Part shown: positions 28,078 to 38,936 of the stretch, piece by piece
How positions within the stretch are numbered: position 1 is the stretch's first letter
Layout: the number at the start of each line of letters is the position of its first letter
Source of the DNA: Trypanosoma brucei gambiense DAL972
Lineage: Eukaryota; Euglenozoa; Kinetoplastea; Trypanosomatida; Trypanosomatidae
Assembly: GCF_000210295.1 (NCBI RefSeq)
Contig: NC_026737.1
Span: forward strand, 868,001 to 932,000
Direction: 5' to 3'
Length of the DNA: 64,000 nt
The notes under the pieces: generated by a model
Told to the model about the DNA's origin: nothing
Seen by the model: the letters and a program-made list of their open reading frames with translations, nothing else
Databases searched by the model: none
Made by a program: the position numbers and the translations under genes

Positions 28078-31000
28078 TTAATGCTTTTCCTTATTATTTA
28101 AAAAGGAAACCTCGTGTATCTGATCTCCAGGGACGTGACAAGCGTTACCCGCATCAATTACAAATGCGGACATAAGCGCTTCAGGGCGATCAGTAATCAG
28201 TTTCATCCATTCGTTTCCGTCAAACACCTTAACGTGACGCGTGATGACCTTCTCCTTCTTGGTGGTGGGATCAGTCCACAGCTCACAGTGCTCCCGCAAA
28301 AATACCAATTCCTTTTCTTTTGACGCACAGAGTGACTCCAATGCGCTGTTTGTACCATTCAGTCCCTTCAATTGAGTTAGTAAGTCAACTATCTCTGCTT
28401 CAAGTGTAGCTAATGCAGTTTCTTTTTCAGATGATAAAAGGGTCAGTTTTTCCTCTAAATGTTTAACCTTACACTGCAGTGCGCTATTGGCTGAGTCAGC
28501 CTCGAGTAGCCGCGCGCTAGTATCCTCGGCCAACAACTCCTTCTCCGACAGACGTTGGGTCACCTCCTCTGCGAGCCTCTTATTCTCGGCAACCTTCAGC
28601 TCAAGCTCTTCTGCAAGTTTCTCATTCTCGGCAACCTTCAGCTCAAGCTCTTCTGCAAGTTTCTCATTCTCGGCAACCTTCAGCTCAAGCTCTTCTGCAA
28701 GCTTCTCATTCTCGGCAGCCTTCAGCTCAAGCTCTTCTGCAAGTTTCTCATTCTCGGCAGCCTTCAGCTCAAGCTCTTCTGCAAGTTTCTCATTCTCGGC
28801 AGCCTTCAGCTCAAGCTCTTCTGCAAGTTTCTCATTCTCGGCAGCCTTCAGCTCAAGCTCTTCTGCAAGTTTCTCATTCTCGGCAGCCTTCAGCTCAAGC
28901 TCTTCTGCAAGTTTCTCATTCTCGGCAGCCTTCAGCTCAAGCTCTTCTGCAAGTTTCTCATTCTCGGCAGCCTTCAGCTCAAGCTCTTCTGCAAGTTTCT
29001 CATTCTCGGCAGCCTTCAGCTCAAGCTCTTCTGCAAGTTTCTCATTCTCGGCAGCCTTCAGCTCAAGCTCTTCTGCAAGTTTCTCATTCTCGGCAGCCTT
29101 CAGCTCAAGCTCTTCTGCAAGTTTCTCATTCTCGGCAGCCTTCAGCTCAAGCTCTTCTGCAAGTTTCTCATTCTCGGCAGCCTTCAGCTCAAGCTCTTCT
29201 GCAAGTTTCTCATTCTCGGCAGCCTTCAGCTCAAGCTCTTCTGCAAGTTTCTCATTCTCGGCAGCCTTCAGCTCAAGCTCTTCTGCAAGCTTCTCATTCT
29301 CGGCAGCCTTCAGCTCAAGCTCTTCTGCAAGCTTCTCATTCTCGGCAGCCTTCAGCTCAAGCTCTTCTGCAAGCTTCTCATTCTCGGCAGCCTTCAGCTC
29401 AAGCTCTTCTGCAAGTTTCTCATTCTCGGCAACCTTCAGCTCAAGCTCTTCTGCAAGCTTCTCATTCTCGGCAGCCTTCAGCTCAAGCTCTTCTGCAAGT
29501 TTCTCATTCTCGGCAGCCTTCAGCTCAAGCTCTTCTGCAAGTTTCTCATTCTCGGCAGCCTTCAGCTCAAGCTCTTCTGCAAGCTTCTCATTCTCGGCAA
29601 CCTTCAGCTCAAGCTCTTCTGCAAGCTTCTCATTCTCGGCAGCCTTCAGCTCAAGCTCTTCTGCAAGTTTCTCATTCTCGGCAGCCTTCAGCTCAAGCTC
29701 TTCTGCAAGTTTCTCATTCTCGGCAGCCTTCAGCTCAAGCTCTTCTGCAAGCTTCTCATTCTCGGCAACCTTCAGCTCAAGCTCTTCTGCAAGTTTCTCA
29801 TTCTCGGCAGCCTTCAGGTCAAGCTCTTCTGCAAGTTTCTCATTCTCGGCAGCCTTCAGGTCAAGGGCTTCTGCAAGCTTCTCATTCTCGGCAGCCTTCA
29901 GCTCAAGCTCTTCTGCAAGCTTCTCATTCTCGGCAGCCTTCAGCTCAAGCTCTTCTGCAAGCTTCTCATTCTCGGCAGCCTTCAGCTCAAGCTCTTCTGC
30001 AAGCTTCTCATTCTCGGCAGCCTTCAGCTCAAGCTCTTCTGCAAGTTTCTCATTCTCGGCAACCTTCAGCTCAAGCTCTTCTGCAAGCTTCTCATTCTCG
30101 GCAACCTTCAGCTCAAGCTCTTCTGCAAGTTTCTCATTCTCGGCAGCCTTCAGGTCAAGGGCTTCTGCAAGCTTCTCATTCTCGGCAGCCTTCAGCTCAA
30201 GCTCTTCTGCAAGCTTCTCATTTTCGGCAGCCTTCAGCTCAAGCTCTTCTGCAAGCTTCTCATTTTCGGCAGCCTTCAGCTCAAGTTCTTCCATGAGTCT
30301 TTGTACCTGAACATTAAGATTCCGGATGTCACTGCGACTTTTGTTATTTTCAAGAACTAGTTGTTCGTTTTCAGCGGTTTTTCTCTGTATCTCCTCCGCC
30401 AAGCGCTCGTTTTGCAGGGTAACTCCGGACCTATCCCTTTCTTCTCTTTCAAGTTCCTCATGCATATTGTGCAGTTGCTCGCTTAGGCTTTGATTTTCTG
30501 CCATAAGTTGCTCTAATCTGTCGTGGAGATTTTCTCGCTCGTCATTGGCTTGTTGAAGCTGCTGTCGCAACAGATCGTTTTCTTGCTGGAACTGGTTACT
30601 TCGATGCATATGGTCGTTGTACTCATCCAACGTCACCGAAAGCAGTGGTTCACTACTTATTTCGTCTGCGCTAACCACTTCCTGAAACGGCTTGGTTTGC
30701 GTCCCAATGGGTCGTAACGTAGGTTCAAGAGAGCGAACCTTGTGGGCATTTTGCCGTTTCTCTCTGTATGCCATGAGTTCCGCCTCCTGTTTGTCGAACA
30801 ACTCTTCTAGGTTGTTATAATGCTTTCGCAACTCTTCCAGCAATGCAGTTGTCTTGATATGGTCATCGATCTCACCCTCAAGCCTCTGCTGAAGATCAGA
30901 TATTTCCCTATCGCGCGCCTCAATGTGTGCTTGTGCGCTCTTCTCGGCCGCCCTGAGTGCCTCCAACTGTTCATCTAACTGTTCCAGATTCTCTAAGAGT

Positions 31001-33324
31001 CCCTCAATTTCCGCCTGTTTCTCTTCCAAGCGTTGAGTCATTTCTGAAAGCCCCTGCTCAGACAGTCTTGATTTCTCCTCCATCTGCCGAAGCTCGGCTT
31101 CGAGCCTCTCACACTCCGCTTCTAACTTTTCCTTTTCTTCCGAAACACCGCTTAACTCTGCCAGAAGGTCGTCCTGGGCGTTGAGAAGATTCTGGCACTG
31201 CTCCCGCTGCCGCTCTAGCTCCCGTTCAACTTGGTCACAGTGCTCCGTTTGCTCGCGGAGCTCGTCAAGGGTCACGCAGTAAACCGGTTCCGCGGTATCG
31301 TCCCCTCTGAAAGTCGACAAATTGCGCTGTGCACGTATTTGATTCGCCTGGGTTTTTTGGAGTTTCAATAACTCAAGTTCACTCGCCTGGTTATCGGCAA
31401 GATCCCTAAGCTTTTCAACCAAATCACGCAAACGACCGATCTCAGCATGAAGCTCACCATTTCGCTGTCGCAGCGACTCCTGTTCGCGCATGGTTGATGC
31501 TGTCTGCCGGCGAAACTCCTCGGCGGATTTCTCAAGCGTGTACTGCAGTGAACGGTTCTCGTTATGGATTTTGTCCAGAAGCATAAGCAGGTCTCCTATC
31601 TCGCTTTCATACGCATCCTTATCGCCTACGCGGCCCTTCATAGCAACCTCTTCAATAAACTTGTCGAACGTCATACCGCGGAATGCATGCTCCCTGAGAT
31701 CAAATGCGCGGCACACCTCAACAATTGCACGATCCAAACCCTTTTTGGGTTGGTCCACGTCGCAAAGCATCCGATCCATTCCACGGGAAGGAAATTCTTG
31801 CAGCCGCTTATTTATCTCCGCGGCAGTTTGTTTCACTGGGTGTTGAACGTCAAACGACACCTGTAGCTTCTCCGATGTAGCAGTGAACTCAATATTCCTA
31901 ATAGCATCCTCAGGAACATGGCAGGCCGCAGCCTGCTCGGTCCTGAATGTCGACAGAAGCTCCTCTGGCTTGCGTTCAACAACCTTCGACCACTCCCTCC
32001 CCGGATAAGACTTTCTGTGCTTGGTGGTGACGGTGGGTTCGTTCCGGTACATCCAACGCTCATCATGGCTGCTCAGTTCCTTGATAATTTCTTGTAAGTC
32101 CTTAATATTATTTGCAGAATCGCCTCTGGGGGCCTCAACAGACCTTAACCCGACGTCGGTTTCGATTCTTTCACGACGCGGAGCATTTGTCTTGCCTGCG
32201 TTTGTAAACAAACTGAACACGAAACGCTCCTGTAAATTCAAACGCCTTTCTTCAAGTTCGCTTGTGTACATTGAAAGGCAATGAAGCTCGGCCATCGCCT
32301 CCATGTAGCTGTTAGATAAATGAGAAAAGTGATCATTTATCTGGAGGCGAGTTTGCTCTGCCTTATCGAGTATCAACCCCACTTCATCGTCAGTTAATAC
32401 GCAGTCCTGTGCTGAAGGATCAACTCCCACAATGGATATGACGGAGGAGAGGGGAGCCTTAAGCTGCACCGACGTTTTGGTGAATGATGTTAACTGACCT
32501 CCGAATGTCGGCGTCCCTCCCCGTTCGAGCTCCTCCTTCAGCTTCATCACCTTCAAACGGCAGCCCTTCATCCCCGCAATGCAGTTTGCAATGGCATCAT
32601 TTTGTTCCTGCACTCGTGTGTCCGTTGTCAGACGGCAGTACGCTTCCTGATACGCTAAAGCACTTAATACCCAGTGATGTAAGCTGCTGATTGCCTCAGA
32701 ATCTCGTGATGCAGCCAGTGACGAAAGACGCTGCTCGTTTAGTGATGAACATATCTCTTCAGCGTTAGGGTACGTTTTCCCAGTGATGTCTGCGCTTATG
32801 AAATCTGCAATGGCATTCGGCCTCCGGTATTCCATACGAATGTCGTCCCATGTGGAGCAGTTGGTTACTGTCGGGTCGTTTTGTGCCAGCGCGAGCACAC
32901 ACTTGAGAACCTCAACGGCAACTGGAGAGGGGCATGCTTGAGACGTTACTTCCCGCATGTGCACTTCGTCAACGCTCGCCACACGCGCCTTGGCATCCTC
33001 AAACACGGCGCGTGCGGCAGAAACGCGGTCTTCGTTTTCGCTGCGGATGGCAGCCAGTTTATCACGCGCACTGGAGAGCTGCTCCTGAAACACGCCCATG
33101 CGCTTCATCTCCTTCTGAATTTCGCTGGATATATTGTGCTTCAGCGTCTCGCAGCTACCTTCATTGACTGCCCACTGTTCCACGACAACAACATGTTTGT
33201 CGGAAGAGACGACCGTGCCCAAAGCCCACTGCCAGTGCTCTCCGTTTGCCAAATGATCGAATGCAATAACTTGGCCAGGCTGTAAAGTTAGTGGGTTTTC
33301 ACTGATAACATTCAGAAGAGCCAT
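28078..33324 (-). CDS. FAZ1: FAZ1, flagellum attachment zone protein 1
   Basis: A 1,748-residue coiled-coil protein of the filament that attaches the flagellum to the cell body. FAZ1 is needed for attachment and cytokinesis in T. brucei. Residues 1-430 form a mixed N-terminal region (MALLNVISENPLTLQPGQVI). A ~65-residue globular module (KHRKSYPGREWSKVVERKPE ... AAACHVPEDAIRNIEF) lies near ~435-500. Heptad-rich coiled coil fills ~560-1,000. About 41 tandem copies of a 14-residue unit (EELELKAAENEKLA and close variants) span ~1,005-1,585, followed by more coiled coil. A second copy of the globular module ends the protein (VFDGNEWMKLITDRPEALMS ... GNACHVPGDQIHEVSF). The length is near the ~1,690 residues I remember for FAZ1, and repeat number is known to vary. 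It is the first gene of the leftward array. Confidence 0.96.
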   Translation of the reverse strand: MALLNVISENPLTLQPGQVIAFDHLANGEHWQWALGTVVSSDKHVVVVEQWAVNEGSCETLKHNISSEIQKEMKRMGVFQEQLSSARDKLAAIRSENEDRVSAARAVFEDAKARVASVDEVHMREVTSQACPSPVAVEVLKCVLALAQNDPTVTNCSTWDDIRMEYRRPNAIADFISADITGKTYPNAEEICSSLNEQRLSSLAASRDSEAISSLHHWVLSALAYQEAYCRLTTDTRVQEQNDAIANCIAGMKGCRLKVMKLKEELERGGTPTFGGQLTSFTKTSVQLKAPLSSVISIVGVDPSAQDCVLTDDEVGLILDKAEQTRLQINDHFSHLSNSYMEAMAELHCLSMYTSELEERRLNLQERFVFSLFTNAGKTNAPRRERIETDVGLRSVEAPRGDSANNIKDLQEIIKELSSHDERWMYRNEPTVTTKHRKSYPGREWSKVVERKPEELLSTFRTEQAAACHVPEDAIRNIEFTATSEKLQVSFDVQHPVKQTAAEINKRLQEFPSRGMDRMLCDVDQPKKGLDRAIVEVCRAFDLREHAFRGMTFDKFIEEVAMKGRVGDKDAYESEIGDLLMLLDKIHNENRSLQYTLEKSAEEFRRQTASTMREQESLRQRNGELHAEIGRLRDLVEKLRDLADNQASELELLKLQKTQANQIRAQRNLSTFRGDDTAEPVYCVTLDELREQTEHCDQVERELERQREQCQNLLNAQDDLLAELSGVSEEKEKLEAECERLEAELRQMEEKSRLSEQGLSEMTQRLEEKQAEIEGLLENLEQLDEQLEALRAAEKSAQAHIEARDREISDLQQRLEGEIDDHIKTTALLEELRKHYNNLEELFDKQEAELMAYREKRQNAHKVRSLEPTLRPIGTQTKPFQEVVSADEISSEPLLSVTLDEYNDHMHRSNQFQQENDLLRQQLQQANDERENLHDRLEQLMAENQSLSEQLHNMHEELEREERDRSGVTLQNERLAEEIQRKTAENEQLVLENNKSRSDIRNLNVQVQRLMEELELKAAENEKLAEELELKAAENEKLAEELELKAAENEKLAEALDLKAAENEKLAEELELKVAENEKLAEELELKVAENEKLAEELELKAAENEKLAEELELKAAENEKLAEELELKAAENEKLAEELELKAAENEKLAEALDLKAAENEKLAEELDLKAAENEKLAEELELKVAENEKLAEELELKAAENEKLAEELELKAAENEKLAEELELKAAENEKLAEELELKVAENEKLAEELELKAAENEKLAEELELKAAENEKLAEELELKAAENEKLAEELELKVAENEKLAEELELKAAENEKLAEELELKAAENEKLAEELELKAAENEKLAEELELKAAENEKLAEELELKAAENEKLAEELELKAAENEKLAEELELKAAENEKLAEELELKAAENEKLAEELELKAAENEKLAEELELKAAENEKLAEELELKAAENEKLAEELELKAAENEKLAEELELKAAENEKLAEELELKAAENEKLAEELELKAAENEKLAEELELKAAENEKLAEELELKAAENEKLAEELELKVAENEKLAEELELKVAENEKLAEELELKVAENKRLAEEVTQRLSEKELLAEDTSARLLEADSANSALQCKVKHLEEKLTLLSSEKETALATLEAEIVDLLTQLKGLNGTNSALESLCASKEKELVFLREHCELWTDPTTKKEKVITRHVKVFDGNEWMKLITDRPEALMSAFVIDAGNACHVPGDQIHEVSFLNNKEKH
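28594..30293 (-). repeat. FAZ1 42-bp tandem repeat array
   Basis: The start of the motif CTTCAGCTCAAG recurs every 42 bp exactly from 28,594 to 30,274, giving 41 starts. Variation is limited to a few sites: Ala/Val (GCAGCC/GCAACC), Glu/Asp (CTC/GTC), and a silent T/C in GCAAGTTTC/GCAAGCTTC. Reading frame is kept throughout because 42 is a multiple of 3. Confidence 0.97.
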
Positions 33325-36300
33325 AATTGGAGCACTTCTAAAGCGACTTAATCCGGAGTTCGCGAATCCCTATATCCTTGCGGAAGTGCTATTTTATTTT
33401 TTCCTACCCACTGTTGTTGCTTGACTTGTTTTCCCTCTCCGATGTCGAGGAGAGAAATGTAATTTTATGTAGAGAAAAATGGCATAGGTGTATGGTCACA
33501 TTTTTTTCTGTGCGACCGCAGGGGCAGGCAGAGCAAGATGATCCACATCCACCTGTTCCTTTCTTGCAGAACTCCTACGCCGACACAAAAAGGGTTTACA
33601 ATAGATATATCGGTACTGCATCAACTGCTGCAGCTTCCGAAGGAGGTTGCAGGTGTTTACCACAAGTATAAACAAAATAAATATGTTATCGCGTGCAAAA
33701 AGCTGCTTCTTAAACGCGCAAGAAAATAAAGTCCTCTGTTAATCCTTACGCACACCTCGAAGGGGCACAAAGACATGTTACGCAGAACTACGCGAAGAAA
33801 GACGGTATTGTATGCTATCACCCTCCCCTATAGCCACATTAACATAAATAGTGAAACGCTGAAATGGGTTAGTCGTGCAAACGTAACACCCCTCCCGCAC
33901 ACACTCGCTGATCCCTCCTCATATACGCCTTTACTGGGGCGGGTAACGCTGCGCACGTCACTTCACATCCCTTTGCACAATAATCTTGACGCTCTGCTTG
34001 GACCATGTGCTTTATTTCCGTTACGGAACACTACAAAGATATAAGCACCGAATGAACAGCTGTGAGGGAATCAGTCGAGTATTCAAAAAAAAAAAATGCC
34101 CCTTCCGACTATATAAGAGCAACCACATATTCGTCAATCGATTTGTTCCTTTATACGAAATTTTCTAACTGCAAAGGTAACTACAACAACCTCATTAGTA
34201 AACAGCTAAACAAAAAATCTACACACAAACGTCGGCACGAGAGTGCCTATGAATTGAAACAAAGAAATTACAGAATACACACCCTGACACGCAAAATACG
34301 CTCGCTCGCTAACATCGTAGGTAGGCGGGTAAAGGACAAACCACTGTAAATATTTTATTCTTAATACCTTTTCACACACGCCGAACAAAAATGTGATAAC
34401 ATCGGTAACTGTCCGCTTTAGCTTGTGTTTTTCTTTTTTAAGATACCAGTCTCTAGTAACAGAAAGCGGTAGCGGTCCTGATTATCCTTGTGAACTACAA
34501 AATCAACGCCATTTCGTTCCTGTAAATGGTCAGATAATGTCCACAACAGTACCAGATGGTATAATATTTGATAAAATGACACGCAATGCGACAACTTCAT
34601 GGCATCAGACAAGCAGGACAAATCAAATACTTCCACTTCGCCATCGATGCAGATTCTGTGGCGGAAGGAGCACGGCAGCACAACGGCAAGTATTAATGCT
34701 GCGCATTCAACGACGTGCTGTTACTTGCACTCCTCATTTATTACAACAATAGGAAATACAGAACACCACCATAACCCCTCGTAAGCGTAGTGTTTTAACT
34801 TGGAGAAATCCCACACCAAAAGATACCTGGATATTCGGAAGTTGCTATAAAAACAAACACTCTATGGGTCCAACTAAGTGTATCGTGACGATCATTTTCA
34901 TTTTTTTTCCTAATCCAGTGAGATATGCTTCTGCTTCCCTTGATCATATGTGTTGCTTCATTTTACTCCCTGGGTTTATTACTGTTCTATGCTTGATAGC
35001 CGTTTCGCCTTCGGCACAGCGAAGCATTGAGAACCGGAACGGATATAAAAGCCACTTGCGCTTGGAACGAATCATTTTCGTGAGCACCGGTGATAATAAA
35101 AGTGAATGCGGCAAACTGATGGGCATAGCAGTGACCGCCACAAAAGCAACTATAGCACGGCCCCTTCTCAACATGTAAATATGGTGCCCCCCTGCATAGC
35201 CCGGTGTTTTGGTGCAAGTATCCGAACGACAAAGAGTAATCAATTTCCCGTTTTTCACTACAAAAATACAAGAGAACATAAGCTAAAAATACCGGATCTC
35301 ACTGTATGAATAGAAACACAATAACGTGCAAACGTGCAATGCCTTTCCAACGCGTAGCTTATGTAAAGTCATCCATTTATTTACGCAACATGAAACACAC
35401 ACCCTGATGTTAAAAACACAGAGGTGGGACAAACCCCCCTCCTGCGGGTACGCTGTGGTAAGGAAATAAAGACATCAGACAACGTACTGTTAATTAGAGT
35501 TAAACGAAAGTTCATTCCGTCGCCGACTGTCAGCTCAACGCATATGTATTTTTCCAAGCAGAATCATCACAGTTTTTTCTTGATATGGATACCATTTTAT
35601 ACAATAACGGCATTAACCACGTCTTTCTCAAATGACATTGCTTCGCTATCCCAACACTAACATCTGGCAGCCACTCTATGTATACTCTGTTTCACATCTA
35701 CTGCGTCCTGACTCTGTGATGCAGATTATAAACCTTGGTACCGCAAAATAGAAGCTTTAATAGTACTGAACCACATAGTTACTCGAAACTACCCAACGCT
35801 TTGAACCACCGCATGCAAAAGCCGGAATGAATCAGGACATGCGTAGCATCAAGAAGTAAACATAAGCTCACGGAAGTGAAATTCAACTATTTATCGCATT
35901 GGGATAACTCGAACAATGCTCCGTTAGAGACCCACCGTATGTTTCAGTTGAACGAATACTAAAAACGCTCGGTCTCTGCTTGAAAAATTTGAAGTCCCTT
36001 CTATATCAATAACTAAGTGGTCGTGCTTCAATAGTCGTGCGCTCCAAAAGAAAGAAGGAGAGCTAGAAATTTTTCGGTGAGTATAGTACAAGAAATTTGC
36101 AAAGAGGCATGAGTAAATGAACTTCGGGGGAATGTTTGAGCAACGAGAGTACCGTATCTGAATGCGAGGTAAGACTCAGTGTACTTGTTAGTGGCGCTTA
36201 CCATCTTCACCTGCCTTGTTGACTAGTGCTGAAAAACGAGAGGAATAAAAGTGCCTCGGGCATAAAGCCAAAAGGCAAACCAACTTGGTAATCTATTTTA

Positions 36301-36415
36301 ACGGAGGTATCAATAATAACTTCAACAGAGGTTGAAACGAGGATACTTAGTGTGGAAAGGGCTGATGAATACATCTAGGAAGCGAACCGGTAAGTACCTT
36401 AATTTCGGGTAAATG
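33325..36415. other. Gene-free AT-rich stretch upstream of FAZ1
   Basis: About 3.1 kb without a convincing gene. The longest frame (104 codons, plus strand, 34,864-35,178) lacks any motif. As the region between the first leftward gene and the satellite core, it should contain the transcription start zone of the FAZ1 array, but no promoter motif can be named. Confidence 0.55.

Positions 36416-36488
<73 letters not shown>
36416..36488. repeat. (TAA)n microsatellite
   Basis: About 24 perfect copies of a TAA/ATA trinucleotide. Confidence 0.97.
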
Positions 36489-36489
<1 letters not shown>

Positions 36490-38936
36490 CGTATTTCTCC
36501 AGTAGTCATACCATAAACCGAGCACATGCATAATGAGTTGTTAAAACACGCACACTATCTTCATTGCCACCAGTGTATGACACCCAACGCTGATCAAGCG
36601 CGTAGGCAACATATTACAAACGGGTGTTAAGTTGTATGAAATATGGCACTGTTTCAAATGCTACCCCCTTCTCAACAGCGTCAGTACACCTCGCACTGCA
36701 GTCGGACGAAGGCACAGATGTGACACCCAACGTCACGGTGTTTCAACAAGACGCTTGCAGAGCGTGCAGAAAAGTGATTCCTTTGCGGCTGTGCCTATGC
36801 GCGCACCCCATTACCATCAGTATTCCCGAACAGGAACCCACCTTCCGAGACGACAACAACGGCTGGCATAAAGATCAACGACCATGCACTTGCCAGCGCG
36901 CAGCGGACGCAACTCACAGACCCATAAAAGCATGAATTCAATAAAACAATAGCAACACCAATGTGAAAACGTCTGCGATAGCGCCGCCACCTTCATTCAC
37001 CCGGTCCACTGCACTGCGCACCGCTCCCACACCGATAGGTGCCAGAGGCATCGATGAACGACTACTTCGCACCACCTCCAAAACGGTTTTAGACAGAAAT
37101 TAGCAGGGCCGTCGGCTCGCCCGGGCACTAAAGCAATCCCTTAAACTACCTGAAACCTGGCGGAAGACCCCACGGAAACGCACGGGCGGAGGCCTACACA
37201 GAAAGGCGCCCCGCTACGCACAGGCGCCCTCGCCGGCTCACAAAAAGGAAACCATGCGTACCTCCCGCTCACGAGACACACCACAACCGCCGAACCCCAT
37301 ACCGTGTGGACGTCCCCCCCCCCCCCCCCCCGCAGGGGGAACCACGGGTTTACTGCTGCAGTCCCGTCACCCCAGCAGCGAACACGCGGATCCCTCGCGT
37401 TAGCCAAAAACAAAGCAGAGGGAAATGACTCGCGTCTGTCGGGGCCGCGGACGCCAGCGCCTCAACAGGTCAACTTTGGGCAGAACCTCCTCAGGTCGGG
37501 GACGTCAAGAGCCCCCACGTGGCACCGGGGTTGAGTGCATCATCAAAGGGGAGGCCAAATGACTGTTCGCACCCTGTCATCAGGGAGACATGGCAGCTCG
37601 CCGGCTGTTGGTTGTTGGGGTAATGGGAGAAGTGGAAACGATATTGGCTCCCTGATGCGGGAACCGATATCTTTGTTGTCCCTTGCACGCTCTTGCATGT
37701 TCCCGTGGGCGTGTAGGGACAACTCCTGTTGTGGAGAAGATATCAGAGGCAACTGTGATTCACATACTGGCGTATGGTGAGGGACTGTCTCTACAAATTT
37801 GGGGGGGAAAGGAAGGCTTCTTTTGCGTTTGGAAGGGGACATACATCCACGCGACGAAGAAGTGAAATGCAAAATGATGCCTGTATTTTCGGAACATTGA
37901 TATAGCAAACCCTTCTAGGGGTCGACGAGTGTTAAAATCGGCAGAGAATGGCACAGGTAGAATGCAAGGCTCGTAACAAAATGGAAACTGGAAGAGTGCC
38001 GGTTAAACCGAAACTCGCTCAGGAGTGGTGGAACACACTCGTGTCAATATGTTTCTGTGGCCAAATCTGGAATCACCTGACCACTACTGGAAGGTTGCAT
38101 GGAAGAGATAGTTTGAAGGTTTGCAGAAAGGCAATGGAGTAGCAATTCGACGAAGGAGGAAACTTAAATACCCCACATATCACCCGGAATGCTGCCTTGG
38201 AATAGGATTCCGCAGAATATGAGGGATAAACGTTATTGCCGCCTGAAGGAATAATAGTCACTTATAGGGATAGGGGTTTACGATGGGAATTAGGCAGTTC
38301 CTTCAGCTGTTGGAAGTTTTGAAGCAAATAGACAAGACAGCAAAAACAATGAACTTCCTGAGGAATCAGAGCAGGCAATGCAAAAGGCACTGACCGAAGC
38401 GCAGAGTATAACACGATACAAATGTAGATGGTGCGATTATTAGCGTGTTCATGTGTCGGGGCCCATTCTGCACACAAGGAACAAACACTCGGTGGAAGTT
38501 GGAATGAAAAAAGATACAAATGATAAAGCATCTCCGGCATCAAAGACAGCTCCAAAGACCCTCCAACGCTCGCAGTACAAAATGCGTGCAACAAAGTGAC
38601 CTCACTGAACTCATGCAGCGGAAAGGCGAATGCAAAATAGGAAAAAAAGCACAACACTGTAAAAAGTGGGTACTACTCATCCTCCCTAAAACCGTCACAA
38701 CACCCCTCCCCAGGAAGCGCTGCGTAGAGAAAGCGGTCGAAAATGCCGCAAACAGATGGTTGCCGTTTCGCATGCAACTGGCACGTTTTCTATGCAAGCT
38801 ATTTAACCAAAGGGGTTTGAGCTAAACACAGAGGAGCGCCAACAGACTCAAGATAACTGTCAAAGGAATTCACACTGAAACAACCATGGGTTGGGAAAAA
38901 GGAAAAGGGGGACTACTTCGCCGACGGCCAAGCCTA
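36489..38936. other. Relic-rich stretch left of the inverted repeat
   Basis: No intact gene. Base composition turns GC-rich at about 36,950-37,560, with an 18-C run at 37,314-37,331, and short frames resemble broken coding sequence (for example plus strand 36,624-36,935 and 37,948-38,142, starting MAQVECKARNKME). None matches a family I know. Decayed mobile-element or gene fragments are the likely source. Confidence 0.45.

Noticed and set aside
28594..30293. CRISPR-like regular array
   Set aside because: The repeats abut without unique spacers and are in frame in FAZ1. The organism is a eukaryote.
28487..30360. Two plus-strand frames of about 600 codons opposite FAZ1
   Set aside because: They mirror the FAZ1 42-bp repeat on the other strand. 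They are low-complexity and antisense to a well-supported gene.
33325..38936. tRNA or other small RNA genes near the satellite
   Set aside because: I looked by eye for A/B-box pairs and a cloverleaf and found none I could support. A covariance-model search would be decisive.
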